This document shows positions 1 to 7,070 of a DNA stretch of 23,191 nt, one piece after another (positions within the stretch are counted from its first letter, which is position 1; each line of letters starts with the position of its first letter). Source of the DNA: an uncultured Spirochaetales bacterium (GTDB lineage: Bacteria > Spirochaetota > Spirochaetia > Sphaerochaetales > Sphaerochaetaceae); NCBI GenBank assembly GCA_934276485.1, contig CAKQTE010000002.1:1-23191 (forward strand). The letters are read 5' to 3'. The notes beneath the pieces were generated by a model. The model ran no database searches, had not been told where the DNA came from, and saw only the letters and a program-made list of their open reading frames with translations. A program made the position numbers and the translations under genes.

Positions 1-44
1 TTGACTTTTAAGAGTACATAGCTTTTATAAAAAGGAGGAAAACT

Positions 45-992
45 ATGTACTTGAAAAGTGAAGCCTTCGCCAAGGACATCGAGCTGAAGGCAACCATGTC
101 GATCGAGAACATGACGTTGTTCTCAAACCCAATGACCGTTGCATACCGGGACAAGGACTATGCAGCATACTCTGTGGAGACGCTCCTTGGGCAGAAGGTT
201 ACGGAGGAGATGAAGAGGGAGATGGTCGTAACAGCAGAGAACCCACTTTCCGGCCTGGACAAGAGGGATGCAAGGCTTGATGCCGTGATCGAGTTCCCCT
301 CGAGGAAGATCCACATCGAGATCCAGAACATAAGCAGGGAGGATGACATCCCAAGGTCTCTTTTCTACCTTGGAGGGCTGCTGTTTGACATAAACAAGGG
401 GGTGAAGGTTATTCCGCCATACTCGCTATTCTCCATATGGATATGCAACTTCAACCCGCTCTCCAAAAAGGGGATTCCGGAGCTTCCCTACTACACGTTC
501 GAGCAGATGTACAGGAAGAAGGAAGGGATAGTGGGGACCGAGGAGAGCTTCGAGCTCGAGGATGGGGTCACGCTCATATTCATCAATGCCCAGTACGACT
601 GGGACAGGCTAATGGAGGAGCGTGAGCTCACGGATGGCGAGAGCGCCTTGATGGAATACCTGAACGACATGAACCAGTCACACCTGAAAAAGATCATACA
701 CAAGGAGGCTTTCAACGTGCTATCATTGTACAAGGAAGGTGGCCCTATGTACGACAAGCTGCATGAAGAGTACAAGCATCTCCACGAGAAGGAGATCTCC
801 GAGTACATAAAAGAAGGTAAAGAAGCTGGTGTTGTAGAAGGTAGAGCTGAAGGCAAAGTAGAAGGCAGAGCTGAAGGCATCGATGCTGAAAAGATTGCAA
901 CTGCAAAGCGTATGCTTGAAATGAACCTTGACTTGAATATCATTGCGCAGGCGACCGCTCTCGATACTAAGACAATAGAATCTCTGCGATAA
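45..992 (+). CDS. Rpn family recombination-promoting nuclease / PD-(D/E)XK putative transposase
   Basis: This 315-residue protein belongs to the Rpn/PDDEXK_2 family, DNA endonucleases linked to RecA-independent recombination and, in E. coli, to phage defence. The nuclease core is visible as RLDAVIEF (Asp79) followed by HIEIQ (Glu92, Gln94), the D...ExQ form of the PD-(D/E)XK site. The family block PRSLFYLGGLL lies at about 103-113. The C-terminus has the usual Rpn layout: a charged helix, an 8-residue repeat VEGRAEG(K/I) at 264-279, and a final helical segment (about 285-315) like the family's AKxML....L.IAxxTxL...IexL ending. The start is well supported by AAGGAGG seven bases upstream. Codon use changes near base 800: the body favours GAG, AAG and ATC, while the tail favours GAA, GTA and GGT. 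No neighbouring mobile-element ends are visible, so it is a solitary family copy, probably acquired. Activity is inferred from the motifs. Confidence 0.88.
   Translation: MYLKSEAFAKDIELKATMSIENMTLFSNPMTVAYRDKDYAAYSVETLLGQKVTEEMKREMVVTAENPLSGLDKRDARLDAVIEFPSRKIHIEIQNISREDDIPRSLFYLGGLLFDINKGVKVIPPYSLFSIWICNFNPLSKKGIPELPYYTFEQMYRKKEGIVGTEESFELEDGVTLIFINAQYDWDRLMEERELTDGESALMEYLNDMNQSHLKKIIHKEAFNVLSLYKEGGPMYDKLHEEYKHLHEKEISEYIKEGKEAGVVEGRAEGKVEGRAEGIDAEKIATAKRMLEMNLDLNIIAQATALDTKTIESLR
733..749 (+). promoter_or_regulatory. candidate internal ribosome site and start inside the Rpn gene
   Basis: AGGAAGG at 733-739 lies seven bases before an in-frame ATG at 747. Initiation there would give the last 81 residues (Met235 to Arg315), that is the C-terminal helical tail without the nuclease core. 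Some E. coli rpn genes make such intragenic short proteins, which inhibit the full-length nuclease. The SD could also be an accident of Lys-Glu-Gly codons, so this is a candidate only. Confidence 0.35.
834..881 (+). repeat. two tandem 24-nt units in the Rpn tail
   Basis: Units 834-857 and 858-881 match at 21 of 24 bases and encode VEGRAEGK and VEGRAEGI. The length is a multiple of three, so copy-number change would keep the frame. It sits in the AT-richer tail. Confidence 0.8.
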
Positions 993-1021
993 GAGAATAA
1001 GAAAACCATGAGCCTAAGATT

Positions 1022-1066
1022 CAATTATCGAGGGCTCTATTGCATTAACAGAATAATTGTATTTTT
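1022..1066 (+). terminator. possible weak terminator after the Rpn gene
   Basis: CAATTAT (1022-1028) can pair with ATAATTG (1053-1059), followed by TATTTTTC. The stem is only seven AT-rich pairs with a 24-base loop, so strength is doubtful. Confidence 0.35.
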
Positions 1067-1080
1067 CATCTTATGATGAC

Positions 1081-1115
1081 AAAGAAAAGCCTTCTGTCCG
1101 TATTGAAAGAAGGCT
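1081..1115 (-). terminator. Rho-independent terminator of the argR-pgi operon
   Basis: AGCCTTCT (1088-1095) and AGAAGGCT (1108-1115) form a perfect 8-bp stem with a 12-base loop. Read on the minus strand it is followed by TTTCTTT, directly after the pgi stop codon. Confidence 0.8.
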
Positions 1116-1133
1116 AATGGCGCTAGGCTATCA

Positions 1134-2711
1134 TCAGATCAATAGCTCTGCATAAGAAGCAAGAACATCGTCTCCCTGGCATCCTGCAAGAACTTTCTTG
1201 GCTAGAACCTTTCCTAGCTGAACTCCTTCTTGGTCAAAAGAGTTAAGATTCCACAAGAAACCTTGGAACATGACCTTGTTTTCAAAGTGAGCAAGAAGAG
1301 CTCCTAGAGCCTCTGGTGTAAGTTCATCCCCATAGATCAATGAAGATGGTCTATTACCATCGAACTGCTTGTTAGGATTCTCATCATTCTTTCCAAGAGC
1401 AAATGCGACAATTTGAGCTGTCAGGTTTGCATTTAGCTTTGTCTGGCTATAGGAATCTGCAGTGATGATGTCTTTCTTGTATTGGCAATTCTTGAATCCA
1501 ATGAATTGCAATGGAATGATATCTGTTCCCTGGTGTAGAAGCTGATAGAAACTGTGTTGACCATTTGTTCCAGGCTCGCCAAAGATTACTGGTCCGGTAG
1601 GGTATGTGCACGCCTTGCCAAATCTATTTACATGCTTACCATTTGATTCCATGTCTAGCTGCTGAAGGTGAGCAGGGAATCTAGATAGAGCCTGTGAATA
1701 TGGCAAGATGGCTGTTGATGGCATATCCAGGACGTTACGTTCATACATTCCGATTAGGGCATCTAGTAGTGCACCATTCTTTCTGATATCACACTCTGTG
1801 GATTTTACGTCTTCATCGTGTGCACCATCTAATAGACGTTTGAAAGTATCAAAACCAAATGCGAGAGAAAGAACTACACCTCCGACTGCAGATGTAGATG
1901 AATATCTTCCGCCGATGTAGTCATCGATGAAGAAGGAAGCAAGCATTGACTTGTCGCTAGCAAGAGGACTTGTCTTTGATGTTACTGCTACCATGTGCTT
2001 AGAAGCATCAAAACCATCGATAGGTGTGTTCTTCAAAGTCTCAAGTACAAGGTCTCTGTTTGTAAGAGTTTCCTGTGTTGTTCCTGACTTGGAAACAAGA
2101 ATGAATAGTGTTGATTCCAGGTCCAATGTTGAGATTACGTCTGCAGCATCATCTGGGTCTACGTTGGATATGAACTTTCCTTCTAGAGTCTGAACGCCAC
2201 TGCCTTTAGCCCAGCCCTTTAGAGCAAGATACAAGGCTCTTGGTCCGAGGTCTGATCCTCCGATTCCAATTTGGCAAACAGTTGTGAACCTCATGCCTGT
2301 GGAACCAACGATTTCTCCACTTCTGACAGATGATGAGAACTCTTCGATTTTCTTCAACTCACCCTTGTAGAATGCGTCCTTGTCTTCTCCATCTGCAACG
2401 ATTTCCTTGCCAAGAACATTGCCTCTTGTGAGGTGGTGTAGAACAAGACGCTTCTCTCCAGGGTTCATCATCTCTCCTGATAGAATAGCTTTATATTTCT
2501 CAACAAGATTCATCTCATCAGAAAGAGCTTGAAGGGAAGTGAGGATTTCGTCTGTAACTGGCTTGGAAGCCCAATTGTATGCTAAGCCACCACCGAGCTT
2601 TATGTTGCATTCCTTGATTCTCTTACTTGTTAGGATGTCCTTAACATTAACCTTTGAGCACTTTCTGAGATTTTGAAAGCTTGTCATTTCATCTAGATTC
2701 TTGTAATCCAT
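1134..2711 (-). CDS. pgi: glucose-6-phosphate isomerase
   Basis: Pgi interconverts glucose 6-phosphate and fructose 6-phosphate in the cytoplasm, at the entry of glycolysis. The 525 residues cover the full two-SIS-domain enzyme, slightly shorter than the E. coli protein (549). Visible family blocks are IGIGGSDLGPRAL (148-160), the sugar-phosphate loop SKSGTTQET (207-215), GGRYSSTSAVGG (267-278), MESNGKHVNRFG with catalytic Glu355, EPGTNGQHSFYQ with catalytic His386, and EGVQLGK with catalytic Lys501. Its ATG overlaps the argR stop codon by one base (TAATG), so the two genes are probably translationally coupled. Why an arginine regulator precedes a glycolytic gene is not evident from the sequence. 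All active-site residues are present, so I expect a working enzyme. Confidence 0.97.
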   Translation of the reverse strand: MDYKNLDEMTSFQNLRKCSKVNVKDILTSKRIKECNIKLGGGLAYNWASKPVTDEILTSLQALSDEMNLVEKYKAILSGEMMNPGEKRLVLHHLTRGNVLGKEIVADGEDKDAFYKGELKKIEEFSSSVRSGEIVGSTGMRFTTVCQIGIGGSDLGPRALYLALKGWAKGSGVQTLEGKFISNVDPDDAADVISTLDLESTLFILVSKSGTTQETLTNRDLVLETLKNTPIDGFDASKHMVAVTSKTSPLASDKSMLASFFIDDYIGGRYSSTSAVGGVVLSLAFGFDTFKRLLDGAHDEDVKSTECDIRKNGALLDALIGMYERNVLDMPSTAILPYSQALSRFPAHLQQLDMESNGKHVNRFGKACTYPTGPVIFGEPGTNGQHSFYQLLHQGTDIIPLQFIGFKNCQYKKDIITADSYSQTKLNANLTAQIVAFALGKNDENPNKQFDGNRPSSLIYGDELTPEALGALLAHFENKVMFQGFLWNLNSFDQEGVQLGKVLAKKVLAGCQGDDVLASYAELLI

Positions 2712-3181
2712 TATTCGTTTATCTCTGGAATCCTAGCATTAAAGGACTCCAGCAGATCCTCCTTTGTCATTCCTTCTCGTAATATAATGAAGATTGTATC
2801 ATCTCCAGCAAGAGAACCCAGAATTTCAGGTAGTGCTAGCACATCAAGAGCAAAGCCAACGCTGTTGGCATGTCCTGGACGTGTCTTGATTACTCCGAAA
2901 GTTCCTGAGAACTCTATAGATAGAATACCCCTTCTTACGTCTTGTATGTAGCTTTTTTCAGATTCTGATATCAAATCTTTTTCTGGAAGAGCATAATAGT
3001 AGCCTGACCAGCCATCTGAGATCTTTCCGACCTTAAGCATCTTAAGGTCTCTTGACAATGTTGCTTGCGTTACATTGTAACCCTCTTTTGCAAGCATTTC
3101 CAAAAGAGCGTCCTGACTGTCTATTCTGTTATTTTTGATCAATTCCTTAACAGTAGATAATCTGTTGTGTCTTTCTTTCAT
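2711..3181 (-). CDS. argR: arginine repressor ArgR
   Basis: ArgR is a hexameric, arginine-responsive DNA-binding protein that controls arginine synthesis or catabolism genes. The 156-residue length is normal. The N-terminal winged helix includes NVTQATLSRDLKML (36-49), the signature recognition region. The C-terminal oligomerisation and arginine-binding domain carries GHANSVGFALD (103-113) and GSLAGDDTIFII (122-133), where the Asp pair 127-128 is the arginine contact known in the family. AAGGA lies seven bases before the ATG. A 16-bp palindrome between promoter and gene suggests autoregulation. No arginine biosynthetic or deiminase genes occur in this window, so its main targets lie elsewhere. 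It is the first gene of a two-gene unit with pgi. Confidence 0.96.
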   Translation of the reverse strand: MKERHNRLSTVKELIKNNRIDSQDALLEMLAKEGYNVTQATLSRDLKMLKVGKISDGWSGYYYALPEKDLISESEKSYIQDVRRGILSIEFSGTFGVIKTRPGHANSVGFALDVLALPEILGSLAGDDTIFIILREGMTKEDLLESFNARIPEINE

Positions 3182-3197
3182 ATTAATTCCTTTTGAA

Positions 3198-3213
3198 ATG
3201 CATAAATATGCAT
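3198..3213. promoter_or_regulatory. ARG-box-like operator upstream of argR
   Basis: ATGCATA-AA-TATGCAT is a perfect inverted repeat. Its core TGCATAAATATGCA has the same geometry as the classical ARG box TGAAT-W4-ATTCA, differing only by a symmetrical A-to-C / T-to-G change. TGCAT half-sites are known in actinobacterial ArgR operators. It lies 17 bases upstream of the argR ATG. Binding by this ArgR is inferred. Confidence 0.65.
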
Positions 3214-3222
3214 AATCTATAC

Positions 3223-3250
3223 ATTACAGCATAAAAAGCCATTTCCGCAA
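3223..3250 (-). promoter_or_regulatory. candidate argR promoter
   Basis: On the minus strand TTGCGG (3245-3250) and TGTAAT (3223-3228) are separated by 16 bases. The predicted transcript start, near 3216, falls just before the palindrome at 3198-3213, a layout expected for repression. Confidence 0.5.
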
Positions 3251-3258
3251 GAGATGTT

Positions 3259-3287
3259 TTGCAATCCTTTTTATCTTCTAATAATAT
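3259..3287 (+). promoter_or_regulatory. promoter of the LemA-like gene, predicting a leaderless transcript
   Basis: TTGCAA (3259-3264), a 17-base spacer and TAATAT (3282-3287) form a good sigma-70-type promoter. The -10 ends only six bases before the ATG at 3294, so transcription would begin at or next to the start codon. No Shine-Dalgarno sequence is visible. Confidence 0.55.
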
Positions 3288-3293
3288 ATAGAC

Positions 3294-3758
3294 ATGATTT
3301 CATTTTTGATTTGTCTTATTTTGTTTCTGATAGTCCTTATATATCTTGTATTTGCACTTTCTTACATATTGAAATGCAGAACAAGAGTAGAAAGTGTTGA
3401 ATATATTCTCAAAAAATCATTAATTAGGGAAGCCAATTTCATTTTGGGGCTTTCTGAAGAGGAAACAGGGAACAAAAAAGAGAAACTTGTGATGATATCA
3501 AGTGCATTGAGAAATACAGAGAACTTGAAAGAATGCCTTATTGCTCATTCTTCTTTATCAGTATTCATGACATCTCTTTCTCTTAATCCTGGCTCTTTTG
3601 TTGAATACGATATGCTTAAGAAGGAGATAGCGACAAAGGTTGATGAATACAACAATAGCATCGATGTGTTTAATGCAAAGGTATTCAATCCATCAGTAAG
3701 ACTTCTTTCTAAGATGTGTAAAGTCAAGAAGATTGAACATATCGAAGTTCCTGTTTGA
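3294..3758 (+). CDS. LemA-like membrane-anchored protein
   Basis: This 154-residue protein starts with one strong hydrophobic segment (about 3-26), then a helical, charged domain that should lie outside the membrane on one face. Its C-terminal part, EYNNSIDVFNAKVFNPS (118-134) followed by a basic stretch and a final hydrophobic-acidic tail, resembles the LemA pattern YNdaVreYNtxixxFP. The typical LemA block RRxDLIPNLV after the membrane anchor is not recognisable, and the protein is shorter than usual LemA proteins (about 185), so it is at best a divergent member. Function is unknown even for the family. It is divergent from argR, and 54 bases separate it from the next gene. A fold comparison could move it to a different helical-bundle family. 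Confidence 0.55.
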   Translation: MISFLICLILFLIVLIYLVFALSYILKCRTRVESVEYILKKSLIREANFILGLSEEETGNKKEKLVMISSALRNTENLKECLIAHSSLSVFMTSLSLNPGSFVEYDMLKKEIATKVDEYNNSIDVFNAKVFNPSVRLLSKMCKVKKIEHIEVPV

Positions 3759-3779
3759 AAAATAGTTTGCTCATAGCTG

Positions 3780-3808
3780 TTGCGATAAATGTTGGTAAAA
3801 TCTATTGT
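3780..3808 (+). promoter_or_regulatory. candidate promoter of the isoprenoid-kinase pair, again close to the ATG
   Basis: TTGCGA (3780-3785), a 17-base spacer and TATTGT (3803-3808) precede the ATG at 3813 by four bases. There is no SD before this ATG. Weaker than the promoter at 3259, but with the same near-leaderless geometry. Confidence 0.35.
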
Positions 3809-3812
3809 ATAA

Positions 3813-4469
3813 ATGATGAACAATAACATTCTATTTTTAGCGATATCATTTATTTATATATGTTTATTGGTTTTAATCGGCTTCATTTTATATAGATATA
3901 CGAAAATCGGAAGCGAAAGCGTAAGAAAGTTCATACATATCCTGACATCCAATTGGATATTCTTGGTCTATTATGGGATGGATGATCCTTTTTGTATGCT
4001 TCTTGGTCCGTTTTGTTTTATTATCATAAATGCTGTCTTTGTATATGGTGGATTTGGAAAGTATCTTGGTATGGGGGATAGAAAGAGGGACAATGGTCTT
4101 ATCTACTATCCTATATCGATATTAGTTCTTGTTGGAGCATCGCTACTTGGCTGGATCAATAGGTGCAATGTCATAGTTGGCATATTGATCATGGGATGGG
4201 GAGACGGAATGGCGGCCCTTGTTGGAACGCTATTTGGGCGTCATGGATATAAGGTCTTTTCACGTTACAAAAAGAGTGTGGAAGGAACTCTTACTATGTT
4301 CGTTGTTTCATTGTTAGTGATTTTACTCTTCTCATCTGTTCCTTGGTATTGGGCTGTAGTAGTTGCTGTGCTAGCATCTATCTTGGAGAACTTCACTCCA
4401 CTAGGAATTGATAATCTAACTGTTCCAATCATTAGCGCATTTGCATTGGAGGCTATATGTCATCTTTAG
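3813..4469 (+). CDS. phytol/dolichol-kinase-like CTP-dependent isoprenoid alcohol kinase (SEC59/VTE5 family)
   Basis: The protein has 218 residues and about six or seven hydrophobic segments. Family blocks are visible in order: an N-terminal segment then VRKFIH (37-42), GWGDGMAALVG (128-138), a basic YKKSVEGTL (152-160), and a late ENFTPLGIDNLTVPI (192-206). These are the marks of the SEC59/phytol-kinase branch of the CTP-transferase superfamily, where the acidic GDG site and the PLGIDN motif bind nucleotide and metal. The expected reaction is transfer of phosphate from CTP to a polyprenol or prenyl alcohol in the membrane. The downstream gene overlaps by 13 bases and belongs to the family that performs the second phosphorylation in plants. 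A tandem ATG (3813 and 3816) opens the frame without a visible SD. Substrate cannot be read from the sequence. Confidence 0.8.
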   Translation: MMNNNILFLAISFIYICLLVLIGFILYRYTKIGSESVRKFIHILTSNWIFLVYYGMDDPFCMLLGPFCFIIINAVFVYGGFGKYLGMGDRKRDNGLIYYPISILVLVGASLLGWINRCNVIVGILIMGWGDGMAALVGTLFGRHGYKVFSRYKKSVEGTLTMFVVSLLVILLFSSVPWYWAVVVAVLASILENFTPLGIDNLTVPIISAFALEAICHL

Positions 4470-5290
4470 CTGGAATAATTGATGTTAAGGTTGCTTTGTT
4501 GCCTTCATGGGCAATATTGCTGATCTATGTTGCAATACTATCTGTAATAGTTGGTATTGCAATTTGGAGACGTTGGCTAACACTATCTGGAAATGTGGCA
4601 GCGTTCATGTTGGGACTTTTCATTCTATATCTAGGAGGGTTTTCTTCTTTCTTCTTGCTGTTTTTTTTCTTTCTTGCGGGATCGGTACTGGGAAAGATAT
4701 CGAAAAGTTTCAATGACCTAGAGAGGAAATCTGGAGCGCGGGATTGTTTTCAGGTGCTTGCAAATGGGTTTCCTGCTCTCTTGGGACTATTTATCTTCAA
4801 GTTCACTCCATATAAGGATGCTGGACTGATAGCATTCTCATCGGCCATTGCAGAAGCTCTTGCTGATACTTGGTCGGGAGACATCGGAAGATTGTCTCAT
4901 AAGGATCCTGTTTCAATTATAACGTTCACGCGTGTGCCAAGAGGAATATCCGGAGGAGTCACAGCATTAGGCTTTATGGGAGGCTTGTTTGCATCTTTCT
5001 TGGTTTCTTTGTTATATCTAGGGACATTCAATTTCAGCCTCTGGGGGTTTTTGATTGTTCTTGGATTCGGCTTTTTGGGTTCTGTTTTTGACTCTGTATT
5101 GGGAGCGACAATACAGGTACATTACAGGGATGGAGAAGGAAGATTAACAGAGAAAGAATATACAAATGGAAAGAAGAACGAGAGGATAAGAGGAATCCCC
5201 TTTATAGATAATGATGCAGTAAATTTCCTATCAGGACTGTTTTCCATGGCCTTTGCATTCTTATTCTCTTCTTTTATATATCATATATGA
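4457..5290 (+). CDS. DUF92 / TMEM19 / VTE6-like membrane protein, putative prenyl-phosphate kinase
   Basis: This is a 277-residue polytopic protein of the DUF92 family. Conserved blocks are LTLSGNVAAFMLG (41-53), GARDCFQVLANG (93-104), AEALADTWSGDIG (132-144), PRGISGGVTALG (161-172), FDSVLGA (211-217) and DNDAVNFLS (251-259). Plant and cyanobacterial members (VTE6) convert phytyl phosphate to phytyl diphosphate; most bacterial members are uncharacterised. The start has GGAGG four bases upstream of the ATG and lies inside the preceding kinase-like gene, so translation is probably coupled. Together the two suggest a two-step salvage from prenyl alcohol to prenyl diphosphate. Family assignment is firm; the kinase activity here is an inference from the plant homologue and gene pairing. 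Confidence 0.85.
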   Translation: MSSLAGIIDVKVALLPSWAILLIYVAILSVIVGIAIWRRWLTLSGNVAAFMLGLFILYLGGFSSFFLLFFFFLAGSVLGKISKSFNDLERKSGARDCFQVLANGFPALLGLFIFKFTPYKDAGLIAFSSAIAEALADTWSGDIGRLSHKDPVSIITFTRVPRGISGGVTALGFMGGLFASFLVSLLYLGTFNFSLWGFLIVLGFGFLGSVFDSVLGATIQVHYRDGEGRLTEKEYTNGKKNERIRGIPFIDNDAVNFLSGLFSMAFAFLFSSFIYHI

Positions 5291-5326
5291 CTTGTCGCTT
5301 TAGCTTTTAATTATTATCTTTTGAAG

Positions 5327-5339
5327 TGCATAAAATGCA
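5327..5339. promoter_or_regulatory. TGCAT palindrome upstream of groEL
   Basis: TGCAT-AAA-ATGCA lies 24 bases before the groEL ATG. It shares the flank TTTTGAA(G/A) with the ARG-box-like site before argR, but its centre is one base shorter. A possible promoter TTGAAG (5321-5326) / TAGGTT (5344-5349) would place it in the spacer. The binding protein is unknown; no HrcA CIRCE repeat is present. Confidence 0.45.
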
Positions 5340-5363
5340 TACTTAGGTTAGGAGATATATAAA

Positions 5364-6995
5364 ATGGCTAAACAGCTACAATTCAATGAAGAAGCTAGAA
5401 AGTCCTTGGTAAATGGCGTTGAGAAGATTTCCAAGGCAGTTATGACCACTCTTGGTCCAAAGGGTCGCTTGGTACTTCTCGATAAGAAGTATGGCGCACC
5501 AACTGTCACTAAAGACGGTGTATCAGTAGCAAGGGAAATTGAGCTAGAAGATCCATTTGAGAATATGGGAGCTCAGCTATTGAAGGAAGTCGCAGCTAAG
5601 ACTAACGATGTAGCAGGAGACGGTACTACAACAGCAACTGTTCTTGCTTGGTCAATTACCAAGGAAGGTATGAAGAGTGTTGCAGCTGGTGTTAATCCAA
5701 TGGGCATCAGAAGAGGTATCGATAAGGCTGTCCAGGATGCAGTTGAATGCATCAAGAAAGAAGCTAAGATGATCCAGGATAAGGAAGAGATCGCACAGGT
5801 TGCTTCCATTTCTGCAAACAATGATAGAGCTATCGGAGACGAGATTGCAAACGCAATGGACAAAGTCGGTAAGGATGGCGTTATTACAGTAGAAGAATCA
5901 AAGACAATCGAGACAACTGTAGACTTTGTTGAAGGTATGCAGTTCGACAGAGGATATCTATCAGCATATTTCTGTAACAATAGAGATACCATGACAGCAG
6001 TTCTCGATACTCCATACATTCTTATCTATGACAAGAAGATTTCTAACATGAAGGATCTTCTTCCACTACTTGAGAAGGTTGCTCAATCAGGTAAGCCTTT
6101 GTTGATGATCGCAGAGGATGTTGATGGAGAGGCTCTTGCAACTCTCGTTTTGAACGCAGTTAGAGGAACTTTGAATGTAGTTGCTGTAAAGGCACCTGGA
6201 TTTGGTGACAGAAGAAAGGCAATGCTTGAAGATATTGCAGTTCTAACAGGTGGTCAGGTGATCACAGAAGAGCTTGGAATGAAGCTTGAGAATGCAGACT
6301 TGTCAATGCTTGGTAGAGCTAAGAGAGTCACTGTTGATAAGGAAAACACAACTATCATCAATGGTGCAGGAACAGCAGAAGCTATCAAGGACAGAATCGC
6401 TCAGATCAAGGCTCAGATCTCTGATTGCACATCAGACTACGACAGGGAGAAATTGCAGGAGAGGCTTGCCAAGCTTGCTGGTGGCGTTGCTGTTGTTAAC
6501 GTTGGTGCTGCGACTGAGGTTGAGCTTAAGGAGAAGAAGCACAGAGTAGAAGATGCTCTAAGCGCAACTCGTGCTGCTATCGAAGAGGGCGTAATCCCTG
6601 GCGGCGGTGTTGCTCTTGTTCAGGCATCACGTGTTCTTGATGCTAAGAATCTTGATGCTCTCACAGAAGAAGAGAAAGTTGGATACAGAATCGTTAAGAG
6701 AGCTCTAGAAGAGCCTATCAGACAGATTGCAGAGAATGCAGGCGTTGATGGTTCAATCGTTGCTGATAAGTGTAAGAATGAGAAGGAAGGTGTAGGCTTT
6801 GATGCTAATTCGATGAGATGGGTTAACATGGTTGAGGCTGGAATCATCGACCCAGTTAAGGTAACAAGAAGTGCACTTCAGAATGCTGCTTCAATTGCTG
6901 CTTTGATTCTTACAACAGAGTGTGCTGTTACAGATATTCCAGCACCAGAACCAGCTCCAGCTATGAATCCAAATGCTGGCATGGGCATGATGTAA
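5364..6995 (+). CDS. groEL: 60-kDa chaperonin GroEL
   Basis: GroEL forms the double-ring ATP-driven folding chamber in the cytoplasm. The 543 residues match the usual length. The N-terminus carries the ATP site (TLGPKGR at 29-35; GDGTTTATVL at 85-94 with the metal-contact Asp86). Further conserved blocks are ISANND near 149 and EEGVIPGGGVAL (about 404-415). The C-terminus ends in a short Met/Gly tail, MNPNAGMGMM. AGGAG lies about ten bases before the ATG. The gene stands alone: no groES is adjacent, the upstream DUF92 gene is 73 bases away, and a terminator follows. Regulation is unusual because the common CIRCE operator is missing and a TGCAT palindrome is found instead. The co-chaperonin must be encoded elsewhere. 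Confidence 0.98.
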   Translation: MAKQLQFNEEARKSLVNGVEKISKAVMTTLGPKGRLVLLDKKYGAPTVTKDGVSVAREIELEDPFENMGAQLLKEVAAKTNDVAGDGTTTATVLAWSITKEGMKSVAAGVNPMGIRRGIDKAVQDAVECIKKEAKMIQDKEEIAQVASISANNDRAIGDEIANAMDKVGKDGVITVEESKTIETTVDFVEGMQFDRGYLSAYFCNNRDTMTAVLDTPYILIYDKKISNMKDLLPLLEKVAQSGKPLLMIAEDVDGEALATLVLNAVRGTLNVVAVKAPGFGDRRKAMLEDIAVLTGGQVITEELGMKLENADLSMLGRAKRVTVDKENTTIINGAGTAEAIKDRIAQIKAQISDCTSDYDREKLQERLAKLAGGVAVVNVGAATEVELKEKKHRVEDALSATRAAIEEGVIPGGGVALVQASRVLDAKNLDALTEEEKVGYRIVKRALEEPIRQIAENAGVDGSIVADKCKNEKEGVGFDANSMRWVNMVEAGIIDPVKVTRSALQNAASIAALILTTECAVTDIPAPEPAPAMNPNAGMGMM

Positions 6996-7015
6996 TTGAA
7001 TAATTACACGATCAC

Positions 7016-7054
7016 AGACCTTTGGGGATTTATATCTCTGAAGGTCTTTTTATT
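7016..7054 (+). terminator. Rho-independent terminator of groEL
   Basis: AGACCTT (7016-7022) pairs with AAGGTCT (7041-7047), followed by TTTTATTT. It lies about 20 bases after the groEL stop. Confidence 0.85.
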
Positions 7055-7070
7055 TCAATTAACAATATAT

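Noticed and set aside
1..29. TTGACT (1-6) with TTTATA (24-29) as a promoter for the Rpn gene
   Set aside because: The spacing is good, but transcription would start around base 36, inside the AAGGAGG ribosome site, removing the SD. The true promoter is probably upstream of the window.
491..1024. Long minus-strand frame of 177 codons opposite the Rpn gene
   Set aside because: It is the mirror of the GAG/GAA-rich codons of the real gene and gives a Ser-rich product without recognisable domains.
5291..5363. CIRCE element (TTAGCACTC-N9-GAGTGCTAA) before groEL
   Set aside because: Not present on either strand; only the TGCAT palindrome is found.
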